NCBI RefSeq assembly: GCF_900105715.1
Contig: NZ_FNRY01000001.1
Span: 1,984,001-2,048,000, forward strand
Length of the DNA: 64,000 nt
Direction of reading: 5' to 3'
Source of the DNA: Paramicrobacterium humi
GTDB lineage: Bacteria > Actinomycetota > Actinomycetes > Actinomycetales > Microbacteriaceae
In this document: in pieces, positions 36,515-43,580 of the stretch
Numbering within the stretch: position 1 is the first letter of the stretch
Layout of the letters: each line of letters begins with the position of its first letter
Position numbers and translations under genes: made by a program
Notes under the pieces: model-generated
Database searches by the model: none
What the model saw: the letters and a program-made list of their open reading frames with translations, nothing else
Told to the model about the DNA's origin: nothing

Positions 36515-37769
36515 GATCGGACGAAACTGGGCGGGCAACCTCGCCTTCACCGCCGAACGGCTCGTCTCCCCGGCGAACGTCGACGAGGTGCGACTCGCTC
36601 TCGCCGCCGCGAGCCGTGCGCGCGCCGTGGGCACGCGGCACTCGTTCAACACGATCGCGGACACCCCTGGCCTCCTGCTCTCCACAGCGCGCCTGACCGA
36701 CGCCCCCGTCATCGACGAGACGGCGCGCACCGTCACGGTCGGCGCGGGCGTGCGCTACGGCGAGCTCGGCCGCGAGCTCGAGGCGGCCGGCTGGGCGCTC
36801 GCCAACCTCGCCTCGCTCCCGCACATCTCGGTCGCCGGCGCGATCGCCACGGGAACCCACGGCTCGGGCGATGGCGTGCGCTCCCTCGCCGCCGCCGTCG
36901 CGGGCCTCGAGTTCGTGACTGCGGCCGGCGAGGTCGTGACCCTGCGCCGCGGCGACGCGGACTTCGACGGCGCCGTCGTCTCCCTCGGCGCCCTCGGCAT
37001 CGTCACGCGCGTCACGCTCGACATCGAGCCGAGCTTCCACGTCGCCCAGCACGTGTTCGAGCAGCTGCCGCTTCAGAACGCGCTCGAGAACCTCGACGCC
37101 GTCACGGGCGCGGCATACAGCGTGAGCCTTTTCACCACCTGGCGGGACCCTGACACGATCGACATGGCCTGGCTCAAGAGACGAGCGGATGCCGCCACGG
37201 GCGTGCCCGCGACCCTCCTCGGCGCACGTCCCGCGACAATCGCCCGGCACCCCCTCCCCGGTCTGCCGGGCGACATCTGCACGACGCAGCTCGGCGAGGC
37301 GGGCGCCTGGATCGACCGACTGCCGCACTTCCGCCTCGACTTCACGCCCTCCAACGGCGACGAGCTGCAGACCGAGTACCTCGTGCCGCGCGATCGCGCC
37401 GTCGAGGCGCTGCGCCACGTGCGCGAGCTCTCGGCGCAGATCGCGCCGCTGCTGCTCGTGAACGAGATCCGCACGGTCGCGGCCGATGAGCTGTGGCTGA
37501 GCCCCGCGTACCGGCAGGACGTCGTCGGCCTGCACTTCACCTGGCAGTCGCGGCAGGCGGAGGTGGAGCGGCTGCTCGTCGACCTCGAGCAGCGACTGCT
37601 GCCGCTCGCCGCCCGCCCGCACTGGGGCAAGCTGTTCATGGCCGACGCCGTCGCCCTGCGCGAGGCGTACCCGCGGCTCGACGACTTCCGGGCGCTCGCC
37701 GACCGCTACGATCCGCAGCACGTGTTCCGCAACCGGTTCCTCGACGCGGTCTTCGGCGACGAGGGCTGA
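36504..37769 (+). CDS. FAD-dependent alditol oxidase-like (VAO family)
   Basis: A 421-residue flavoprotein. His46 in VGTRHSFNT sits exactly where Streptomyces coelicolor alditol oxidase binds FAD covalently, and the length is almost the same (418). GATGTHGSG is the pyrophosphate-binding loop (near residues 112-122), and the C-terminal HWGKLF and RYDPQHVFRNRFL are typical of the sugar-lactone/alditol oxidase group. It would oxidise a polyol such as xylitol with O2. GTG start at 36504 behind AGAAGGAAA. Close to xylan-related islands, a xylitol role is plausible but unproven. Confidence 0.9.
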   Translation: MIAEIGRNWAGNLAFTAERLVSPANVDEVRLALAAASRARAVGTRHSFNTIADTPGLLLSTARLTDAPVIDETARTVTVGAGVRYGELGRELEAAGWALANLASLPHISVAGAIATGTHGSGDGVRSLAAAVAGLEFVTAAGEVVTLRRGDADFDGAVVSLGALGIVTRVTLDIEPSFHVAQHVFEQLPLQNALENLDAVTGAAYSVSLFTTWRDPDTIDMAWLKRRADAATGVPATLLGARPATIARHPLPGLPGDICTTQLGEAGAWIDRLPHFRLDFTPSNGDELQTEYLVPRDRAVEALRHVRELSAQIAPLLLVNEIRTVAADELWLSPAYRQDVVGLHFTWQSRQAEVERLLVDLEQRLLPLAARPHWGKLFMADAVALREAYPRLDDFRALADRYDPQHVFRNRFLDAVFGDEG

Positions 37770-37783
37770 GCTGTCTGAGTCGG

Positions 37784-37810
37784 CTGATCCGCCTGATCTT
37801 GCTGATCCGA
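37784..37810. repeat. Three-copy 9-bp tandem repeat
   Basis: CTGATCCGC, CTGATCTTG and CTGATCCGA follow one another directly, 14 nt after the oxidase stop codon. A degenerate fourth unit precedes them. No function seen. Confidence 0.6.
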
Positions 37811-37834
37811 ACGTCGCCCCGAGTCATCTCATTT

Positions 37835-37879
37835 GTGGCAAAGTGTCCACGTCGGGCTCCTCTGTGAGCACATTGCCAC
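37835..37879. repeat. Imperfect palindrome at a convergent junction
   Basis: GTGGCAAAGTGTCCAC (37835-37850) and GTGAGCACATTGCCAC (37864-37879) pair at 13 of 16 positions. It lies between the converging oxidase and kinase genes and may terminate both. Confidence 0.65.
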
Positions 37880-37904
37880 GAACGAACGAGCCTTCGCCTA
37901 AGAA

Positions 37905-38735
37905 TCATCCCGCCGTGCGAGCCAGCTGCGACGCCGCGACCTCGCCGATGCGACGCACGCCGTGCGCCCTGGCCGGGTCGGAGCTCTCCGCCCAGACGGC
38001 GCTGAGGCCGCTCCACGCGATCGTCCAGGCCAGCAGCGACTCCCGGTCGATGCCGGCGCGCTCGCCGATGAGCGCCACGCGGCGATCCAGCAGCGGAACC
38101 GCCGCCACCGGCTCAGGATTGCACAGGATGTTCGCGAAGTCGAAGACGCGGTCGCCGTGCAGCCCCTTGGGGTCGATGGCGAGCCAGCCGTGCTCGCCGA
38201 AGTCGAGAACGTTGCCGTGGTGCACGTCCCCGTGCAGCGCGATCGGCTCCCGCGCGCCCTCGAATAGCTCGCGGGCGATGCCCGCCGCTCGGCCGAGGAA
38301 TCCCCGATCGTCCACGCGCGCGAGCAGCTCCCTGAACCACCTGTCGAGGGGGATGAGGTCGCCGGGAAGCGGGCGAGAGACGGATGCCGCATGCAGCCGC
38401 AGCACGGTGTCGCACAGGATCGCGGTGGCCTCGTCGTCGTGACCCGTCGCGCTCAGCCCCGCGAGGCTCCGGACGCCGCGCGCCCGTTCGAGCAGCACCG
38501 CGGTGTCGTCGTGCTCGAGCACCGGTGCGGCACCGAAGCCGGCGAACCACGCGAGCACGCGTCCGCCGCGCGCCTCCTCGGCGATACGGGCGACCTTCAG
38601 CATCGCGCGCGCCCCGTCGGTCCTCAGCACCGGCTGCAGCCACGACGACGGGGTCTCGACGACCTCGCCGTCCGGCGTCAGCGTCCACCGTCGGCGGTGC
38701 GCAGCGAGCGATCGCGCACGCGAGAGCCCCGTCAT
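37905..38735 (-). CDS. Aminoglycoside/hydroxyurea phosphotransferase-like kinase
   Basis: A 276-residue kinase of the APH fold. HGDVHHGNVL is the catalytic loop with the base Asp, and WLAIDPKGLHGDRVFDFANI supplies the metal-binding Asp. The family includes streptomycin 6-phosphotransferases and hydroxyurea kinase; chromosomal members like this often act on small metabolites, so resistance should not be assumed. The ATG at 38735 has a TACAGT -10 box 7 nt upstream and no ribosome site, so it may be leaderless. Confidence 0.87.
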   Translation of the reverse strand: MTGLSRARSLAAHRRRWTLTPDGEVVETPSSWLQPVLRTDGARAMLKVARIAEEARGGRVLAWFAGFGAAPVLEHDDTAVLLERARGVRSLAGLSATGHDDEATAILCDTVLRLHAASVSRPLPGDLIPLDRWFRELLARVDDRGFLGRAAGIARELFEGAREPIALHGDVHHGNVLDFGEHGWLAIDPKGLHGDRVFDFANILCNPEPVAAVPLLDRRVALIGERAGIDRESLLAWTIAWSGLSAVWAESSDPARAHGVRRIGEVAASQLARTAG

Positions 38736-38741
38736 GTGCCC

Positions 38742-38747
38742 ACTGTA
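38742..38747 (-). promoter_or_regulatory. -10 hexamer for leaderless kinase transcript
   Basis: TACAGT on the minus strand ends 7 nt before the ATG at 38735; transcription would begin at or next to the start codon. Confidence 0.45.
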
Positions 38748-38793
38748 GCGAGCGGCTCCGCCCGAGCGGGGGAGCGCGCCGTAGACTGCGAGC

Positions 38794-39384
38794 GTGAGCA
38801 GCATCCGCCCCTATCGACCTGCCGACCGCGACGCCGTCTACGACATCTGCGTGCGCACCGGCGACAGCGGCCGGGACGCGACCGGCCGGTACTCACGACC
38901 CGACCTGCTGCCCGACATCTACGCGGGGCCGTACCTCGAGTTCGAGCCCGGGCTCGCGTTCGTCGTCGATCGCGGCGATCGCGCGATCGGCTACGTGATC
39001 GCGACCTCGGACACGCGCGCGTTCGTGCGCTGGTACGCCGACACGTGGTGGCCGTCGGTCGAGGGGAAGTACCCGGCGTCACCGGAGGAGGAACCGGGGG
39101 AGCGTGAGCTCGTGGCGACGGGAGCGAACGCCGATCGGATGCTGGTGCCCGCGGTGGACGCGTATCCGGCGCACTTGCACATCGACTTGCTGCCCGAGAC
39201 GCAGGGACAGGGCTTCGGGCGGCGCCTCGTGGACACGCTCGCGGATGCGCTGCGCGCCCGAGGGGTGCCGGGACTGCACTTGACGGCGGGCGCCTCCAAC
39301 ACGGGTGCGCTCGCGTTCTACGAGCGGCTCGGCATGAAGGTGCTCGAGCGCGGCGGCGGCGTCACGTTCGGTCTGCGCCTCTGA
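38794..39384 (+). CDS. GNAT family N-acetyltransferase
   Basis: A 196-residue acetyltransferase. SIRPYRPADRDAVYDICVRTG is the start of the fold, HLHIDLLPETQGQGFGRRLVDTL contains the acetyl-CoA loop QGQGFG, and GASNTGALAFYERLGMKVL is motif B. GTG start at 38794 with TAGACT 6 nt upstream and no clear ribosome site, so it is probably leaderless. The insertion between strands (YADTWWPSVEGKYPASPEE) is typical of the subgroup related to OGA-like acetyltransferases. Substrate unknown. Confidence 0.87.
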   Translation: MSSIRPYRPADRDAVYDICVRTGDSGRDATGRYSRPDLLPDIYAGPYLEFEPGLAFVVDRGDRAIGYVIATSDTRAFVRWYADTWWPSVEGKYPASPEEEPGERELVATGANADRMLVPAVDAYPAHLHIDLLPETQGQGFGRRLVDTLADALRARGVPGLHLTAGASNTGALAFYERLGMKVLERGGGVTFGLRL

Positions 39385-39385
39385 G

Positions 39386-39940
39386 TCAGCGGCTGCGCTG
39401 CGGGAGCCGTTCGAACCAGTAGAGCATGTCGGGGTTCGTGCGCTGCAGCTCGTCGAGCGGGACGGTGCCCTGAATGTGCTCGATCGGCACGGTCACGAGC
39501 CGCTCGGCAATGGCGTTGATGTCGTCATCGCTCCAGTACTCGCCGCGCATGCGCAGCACGAGCCTGCCCTCGGAATCGAGAACGAACATCTGCATCGTCG
39601 GCGGCATCGACGCGTTGCGCCGGAGTGACATCACGATCGCACGGCCGATCGTCTCGGTGGGCGTGCGGCGGGTGGCGCCGAAGAAGCTGACCTCCTCGAG
39701 CGTGTCAGCCGTCACGCGGATGCGCGCGCGGAAGTAGCGGACGAGCACGACGATGCCGACCACGAGGAAGAGCGTCTGCGCGCCGAACACCCACCAGAAC
39801 GCGCCGGCCGGAATGGCGAGCCAGTACAGCGTCACGAGGGTCGGCACCGCGAGCGCGACGGACACCCCAATGCCCTGCCACAGCACGGATCGTCGCACAT
39901 GCACCGTCATCGACGTGGATGCGTCGGCCGTTTCCCCCAT
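39386..39940 (-). CDS. Hypothetical two-helix membrane protein
   Basis: A 184-residue protein with two adjacent membrane helices near residues 20-65 (GIGVSVALAVPTLVTLYWL and WVFGAQTLFLVVGIVVLVRY), followed by a soluble beta-rich domain that may be PH-like (RIRVTADTLEEVSFFGATRRT). GTGGAGG precedes the ATG at 39940. I do not recognise a function. It converges on the GNAT gene with only one base between stops. Confidence 0.7.
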   Translation of the reverse strand: MGETADASTSMTVHVRRSVLWQGIGVSVALAVPTLVTLYWLAIPAGAFWWVFGAQTLFLVVGIVVLVRYFRARIRVTADTLEEVSFFGATRRTPTETIGRAIVMSLRRNASMPPTMQMFVLDSEGRLVLRMRGEYWSDDDINAIAERLVTVPIEHIQGTVPLDELQRTNPDMLYWFERLPQRSR

Positions 39941-40129
39941 CGGTCCTCCACGTACATCTTCGTACGAAATCATCGACGTCGCCGTCCTCTCTTTGGCGGA
40001 CACGCCCCCCGCGTCTCCGTCCGGTAGACAGTCTGCCATCTGCCGCCGACACGTCGGGCACGCCCTTGGGGGGACGCGCGAGCAGCCGGACGGAGCGGAG
40101 CGAAGGCTGCCGCGCACGAGGCCAGAAAT

Positions 40130-40217
40130 TGGCGGAGAATGGGGGATTCGAACCCCCGAGGGCGTTAACCCAACACGCTTTCCAAGCGTGCGCCATAGGC
40201 CACTAGGCGAATTCTCC
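40130..40217 (-). tRNA. tRNA-Ser (anticodon GGA)
   Basis: Read on the minus strand it begins GGAGAATT and ends ATTCTCC-G-CCA, with the CCA encoded. The anticodon stem-loop CGCTTGGAAAGCG gives anticodon GGA. A long variable arm (about 17 nt, GTTGGGTTAACGCCCTC) and T-arm GGGGGTTCGAATCCCCC confirm a class II serine tRNA. Confidence 0.95.
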
Positions 40218-40311
40218 TCGGCCGTCGTTCCCGACGGGCCTTGGCTATCCTACCCGAGAGCGAGGGCCGCTGCTGACACAGGGGCGTGCGCCGGGCGGCA
40301 TCCGGAATCTG

Positions 40312-40317
40312 TACAAT
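40312..40317 (+). promoter_or_regulatory. -10 hexamer of the SRP RNA gene
   Basis: TACAAT lies about 7 nt before the presumed 5' end of the 4.5S RNA; it is among the best -10 matches in the window. Confidence 0.6.
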
Positions 40318-40323
40318 GGATGG

Positions 40324-40420
40324 TGGCTCCTCGCGTGGCGCCATCCAGGCCAACTCCCCCAGGACGGAAACGTAGCAAGGGTAACCGGGCTCTGGCGGGT
40401 GCGCGAGGGGTCCTTTTCTT
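40324..40420 (+). ncRNA. ffs: Signal recognition particle 4.5S RNA
   Basis: The apical domain is unmistakable: CCCAGGACGGAAACGTAGCA (GGAA tetraloop and conserved A-C motif for Ffh binding). The 5' arm CTCCTCGCG pairs with the 3' arm CGCGAGGGG, and TCCTTTTCTTTG follows as a U-rich terminator. Length about 97 nt, the short bacterial type. Ends are approximate. Confidence 0.93.
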
Positions 40421-40449
40421 TGTCCGCTCGTCGCGGCCCACGCAGAGAC

Positions 40450-40481
40450 GCGGGCGGCCCGACCGAAGCCGAACCGCCCGC
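40450..40481. terminator. Hairpin ending the nar operon
   Basis: GCGGGCGG (40450-40457) and CCGCCCGC (40474-40481) form a perfect 8-bp stem right after the narI stop codon and after the SRP RNA, so it can serve both converging units. Confidence 0.65.
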
Positions 40482-40495
40482 AAAGAGGCAGTGCG

Positions 40496-41257
40496 TCAGA
40501 ACCGGCGCTGCTGCGGCGTCTTCTCGGGCAGGGTCGAGCCCTCCCAGCCGCGGCGCACCGAGCGGGAGCCGCGGTGCTCGTCGCGCGAGCGGTACACGAT
40601 GTATGGCCGGAACAGGTAGCCGATCGGCGCCGAGAACACGTGCACGAGGCGCGTGAACGGCCACAGGATGAACAGCAGCGTCGCGCAGATCGCGTGCAGC
40701 TGGAACAGCACGGGCACGTCGAGCATGAGTGTAGGGTCGGGCTGGAACAGGATGATGCTGCGCACCCACGGCGACACCGTCTCGCGGTAGTCGTAGCCGC
40801 CGCCGGCGATCTGGTGCACGACGGTCGCGCTCGTGCCGAGCAGGATCGTCGCGGCGAGGAAGACGTACATGATCTTGTCCATGACCGTCGTCGCGAGGAA
40901 CACCGTGCCGACCGTGCGGCGCCGGTAGATGAGCACGGCGAGGCCGAACACGAGCATCGCCGCGGCCGCCGTGCCGAGCACCGTCGCGCCCCAGTGGTAC
41001 ATGTGCTCGTCGATGCCGATCGCGTACAGCCACTCGGCGGGCACGAGCAGTCCGACGACGTGGCCGCCGAGCACGAGCAGGATGCCGAAGTGGAACATGG
41101 GCGAGCCGATGCGCAGCAACCGGCTCTCGTAGACCTCGCTCGAACGCGTCGTCCAGCCGAACTTGTCGTAGCGGTAGCGCCACAGGTGCCCCACGATGAA
41201 CACGGCGATGCCCGCGTACGGCAGCGCCACCCAGAGGACGAAGTCGAGCGCGTTCAT
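40496..41257 (-). CDS. narI: Respiratory nitrate reductase gamma subunit (cytochrome b)
   Basis: A 253-residue membrane subunit with five helices that takes electrons from menaquinol and passes them through two b hemes to NarH. The heme-ligand His residues are seen in MFHFGILLVLGGHVVGLL and LFQLHAICATLLFILWPFTRLVHVFSAP. The start overlaps the narJ stop by 4 nt. Last gene of narKGHJI. Confidence 0.95.
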   Translation of the reverse strand: MNALDFVLWVALPYAGIAVFIVGHLWRYRYDKFGWTTRSSEVYESRLLRIGSPMFHFGILLVLGGHVVGLLVPAEWLYAIGIDEHMYHWGATVLGTAAAAMLVFGLAVLIYRRRTVGTVFLATTVMDKIMYVFLAATILLGTSATVVHQIAGGGYDYRETVSPWVRSIILFQPDPTLMLDVPVLFQLHAICATLLFILWPFTRLVHVFSAPIGYLFRPYIVYRSRDEHRGSRSVRRGWEGSTLPEKTPQQRRF

Positions 41258-41934
41258 GCGCGGGCCTCCTCGCGTGCGGAGAACGGTTTCAGGTTGCCGA
41301 GGAACGTCAGGCCGACGGTCTCGGTGGGCGGTCCGTCGTTGACGAGGCTCAGATAGCGCTCCCTGACCTCGTTGGAAATCGCCGGGAGGGATGCCGCTAC
41401 CGCCTCGATCAGGTGCACGTAGGGGCTGCGGTACCCCGTGAGTGCCGCGCGCAGCACTTCGATGCCGTCGCGGTGCGCGGCGAGCAGGTCGACGGCGACG
41501 GGGGAGGCGGATGCCGCCGAGAACTCGAGAACCTCGGGCAGGAAGTCGGGCAGCTCCTCCTCCGAGGGCGTCCAGCCGACCGCGCGGTACGCCTCGATGA
41601 AGCGCACGAGCGCCATGCCGCGTCGGCGCGTGTCGCCGGCCGCGTAGTAGGTGAGGTACATCGCGCACTTGCGCTTGAGGTCGAACGTCTCGACGTAGCC
41701 CCGCTGCAGCTGCTCGGGAGCGGCATCCGTCGTCTCGGCGAAGAATCGCGCGAACCGCTCCGCGAGCGGCGCCGGCAGGTGCGCCGCCGCCTCGGCGACA
41801 GCGGGCCAGTGCGACAGGCGCAGCTCGTCGGGATAGTCGAGCAGAATGGATGCCGCCATGTGCGCGATGCGCCGCTGGTCATCGCTGAGCGGCAGCGGCG
41901 CGACCGGCTCGGGAAGCGGCCTGACCGGGCTCAT
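41254..41934 (-). CDS. narJ: Nitrate reductase assembly chaperone
   Basis: A 226-residue all-helical chaperone that holds NarG until the molybdenum cofactor is inserted; it is not part of the final enzyme. RGYVETFDLKRKCAMYLTYYAAGDTRRRGMAL is the conserved TorD/NarJ-family core. The start overlaps the narH stop by 4 nt. Confidence 0.94.
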   Translation of the reverse strand: MSPVRPLPEPVAPLPLSDDQRRIAHMAASILLDYPDELRLSHWPAVAEAAAHLPAPLAERFARFFAETTDAAPEQLQRGYVETFDLKRKCAMYLTYYAAGDTRRRGMALVRFIEAYRAVGWTPSEEELPDFLPEVLEFSAASASPVAVDLLAAHRDGIEVLRAALTGYRSPYVHLIEAVAASLPAISNEVRERYLSLVNDGPPTETVGLTFLGNLKPFSAREEARA

Positions 41935-43580
41935 GACTCGTCGTTCCTGTCTTTCGGCGGGAACATGCCTGTCGGGGTGCCGTTGCCGTCCCAGTTCAGC
42001 AGGTTCACGCGGCCCGGCGTGGACGGCCGGTCGGCGGTCTGCCGGTCCTTCAGCACGTGGAAGTTCTCCACCGACACCGGCTGCGGGCCGTGGCCGCTCG
42101 AGAGGCCGAGCGGGCCCGCGCCGCCCATGCCCGGGCCGCCCTCGTAGTCGAGCGAGCACGCGAGCTCGTCGAGCTCCCGCGCCTGCTCCGAGTGCGCCTG
42201 CGGGATGACGTAGCGGTCCTCGTACTTCGCGATCGCGAGCAGCCGGTACATCGCCTCGACCTCGGTGCCCGTCATGCCGATCGCCTCCGCGATCGACTCG
42301 TCGCGCTCCTCGCCGAGGTTGATGTTGCGCATGTACGAGCGCATCGCCGCGAGCTTCTGCAGCGACTCGGTGACCGGGCCGAGGTCGCCGGCGCTGAACA
42401 GCCCGGCGAGGTACTCCATGGGGATGCGGAGCTTGTCGATCGCGGCGAACAGGTTGCGCACGTCCTCGCCGTCGTTGCCGCTTCCCGCGACGACGTCGAC
42501 GACGGGCGACAGTGGCGGGATGTACCAGACCATCGGCATCGTGCGGTACTCGGGGTGCAGCGGCAGCGCGACCTTGTACTCCTTGATGAGCTTGTAGATC
42601 GGGCTGTTCTGCGCCGCCTCGATCCAGTCCTCGGGGATGCCCTCGGCGCGGGCGGCCTCGATGATCGCGGGGTCGTGCGGGTCGAGGATGATGTCGCGCT
42701 GTGCGTCGAGCAGGTCCTTCTCGTCCTCGACGGATGCCGCGGCGAGCACGCCGTCGGCGTCGTACAGCACGAGGCCGAGGTACCGCAGTCGGCCGACGCA
42801 CGTCTCGGAGCAGACGGTCGGCAGGCCGACCTCGATGCGCGGGTAGCATAGCGTGCACTTCTCGGCCTTGCCGGTCTTGTGGTTGAAGTACATCTTCTTG
42901 TACGGGCAGCCCGAGACGCACATGCGCCAGCCGCGGCACTGGTCCTGGTCGACGAGCACGATGCCGTCCTCGGAGCGCTTGTAGATCGCGCCCGACGGGC
43001 ATGACGCCATGCAGGAGGGGTTGAGGCAGTGCTCGCAGATGCGCGGCAGGTAGAACATGAACGCCTGCTCGAACTCCATCGAGACGTGGTCGCTCATGTG
43101 CTTGAGGATCGGGTCCTCCGCCGCCGTCTCGGTCGAGCCGCCCAGGTTGTCGTCCCAGTTCGCCGACCAGCCGATCTTCATGTCGTTGCCCGTGAGCAGC
43201 GACTTCGGCTTCGCGACGGGCGTGTGCTCGCCGGCCGGGGCGTTGAGCAGCATGTCGTAGTCATACGTCCACGGCTCGTAGTAGTCCTCGATCTCGGGCA
43301 GCTTCGGGTTGTAGAAGATGTTCGCGAGCTTCTGCAGGCGACCGCCGGCGCGCAGCTTGAGCCGCCCGCGCTTCGTGCGAACCCAGCCGCCGCCCCACTT
43401 CTCCTGGTCCTCGTAGGTGCGCGGGTAGCCGAGGCCGGGCTTGGTCTCGACGTTGTTGAACCACACGTACTCCATGCCGGTGCGGTTCGTCCACGCCTGC
43501 TTGCAGGTGACGGAGCACGTGTGGCATCCGATGCACTTGTCGATGTTCATCACCATCGACATCTGGGCCATGACTCGCAT
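41931..43580 (-). CDS. narH: Respiratory nitrate reductase beta subunit (Fe-S)
   Basis: A 549-residue electron-transfer subunit. Cysteine groups for one [3Fe-4S] and three [4Fe-4S] clusters are intact: CIGCHTCSVTCKQAW near the N-terminus, CEHCLNPSCMASCPSGAI, the CRGWRMCVSGCPY group (Trp in the third position marks the 3Fe site) and CTLCYPR with CSETC. The ATG at 43580 shares a base with the narG stop. Cytoplasmic face of the membrane. Confidence 0.96.
   Translation of the reverse strand: MRVMAQMSMVMNIDKCIGCHTCSVTCKQAWTNRTGMEYVWFNNVETKPGLGYPRTYEDQEKWGGGWVRTKRGRLKLRAGGRLQKLANIFYNPKLPEIEDYYEPWTYDYDMLLNAPAGEHTPVAKPKSLLTGNDMKIGWSANWDDNLGGSTETAAEDPILKHMSDHVSMEFEQAFMFYLPRICEHCLNPSCMASCPSGAIYKRSEDGIVLVDQDQCRGWRMCVSGCPYKKMYFNHKTGKAEKCTLCYPRIEVGLPTVCSETCVGRLRYLGLVLYDADGVLAAASVEDEKDLLDAQRDIILDPHDPAIIEAARAEGIPEDWIEAAQNSPIYKLIKEYKVALPLHPEYRTMPMVWYIPPLSPVVDVVAGSGNDGEDVRNLFAAIDKLRIPMEYLAGLFSAGDLGPVTESLQKLAAMRSYMRNINLGEERDESIAEAIGMTGTEVEAMYRLLAIAKYEDRYVIPQAHSEQARELDELACSLDYEGGPGMGGAGPLGLSSGHGPQPVSVENFHVLKDRQTADRPSTPGRVNLLNWDGNGTPTGMFPPKDRNDES

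Noticed and set aside
37905-38735. Antibiotic-resistance gene
   Set aside because: The fold is APH-like, but the family is broad and there is no resistance context; only the kinase call is kept.
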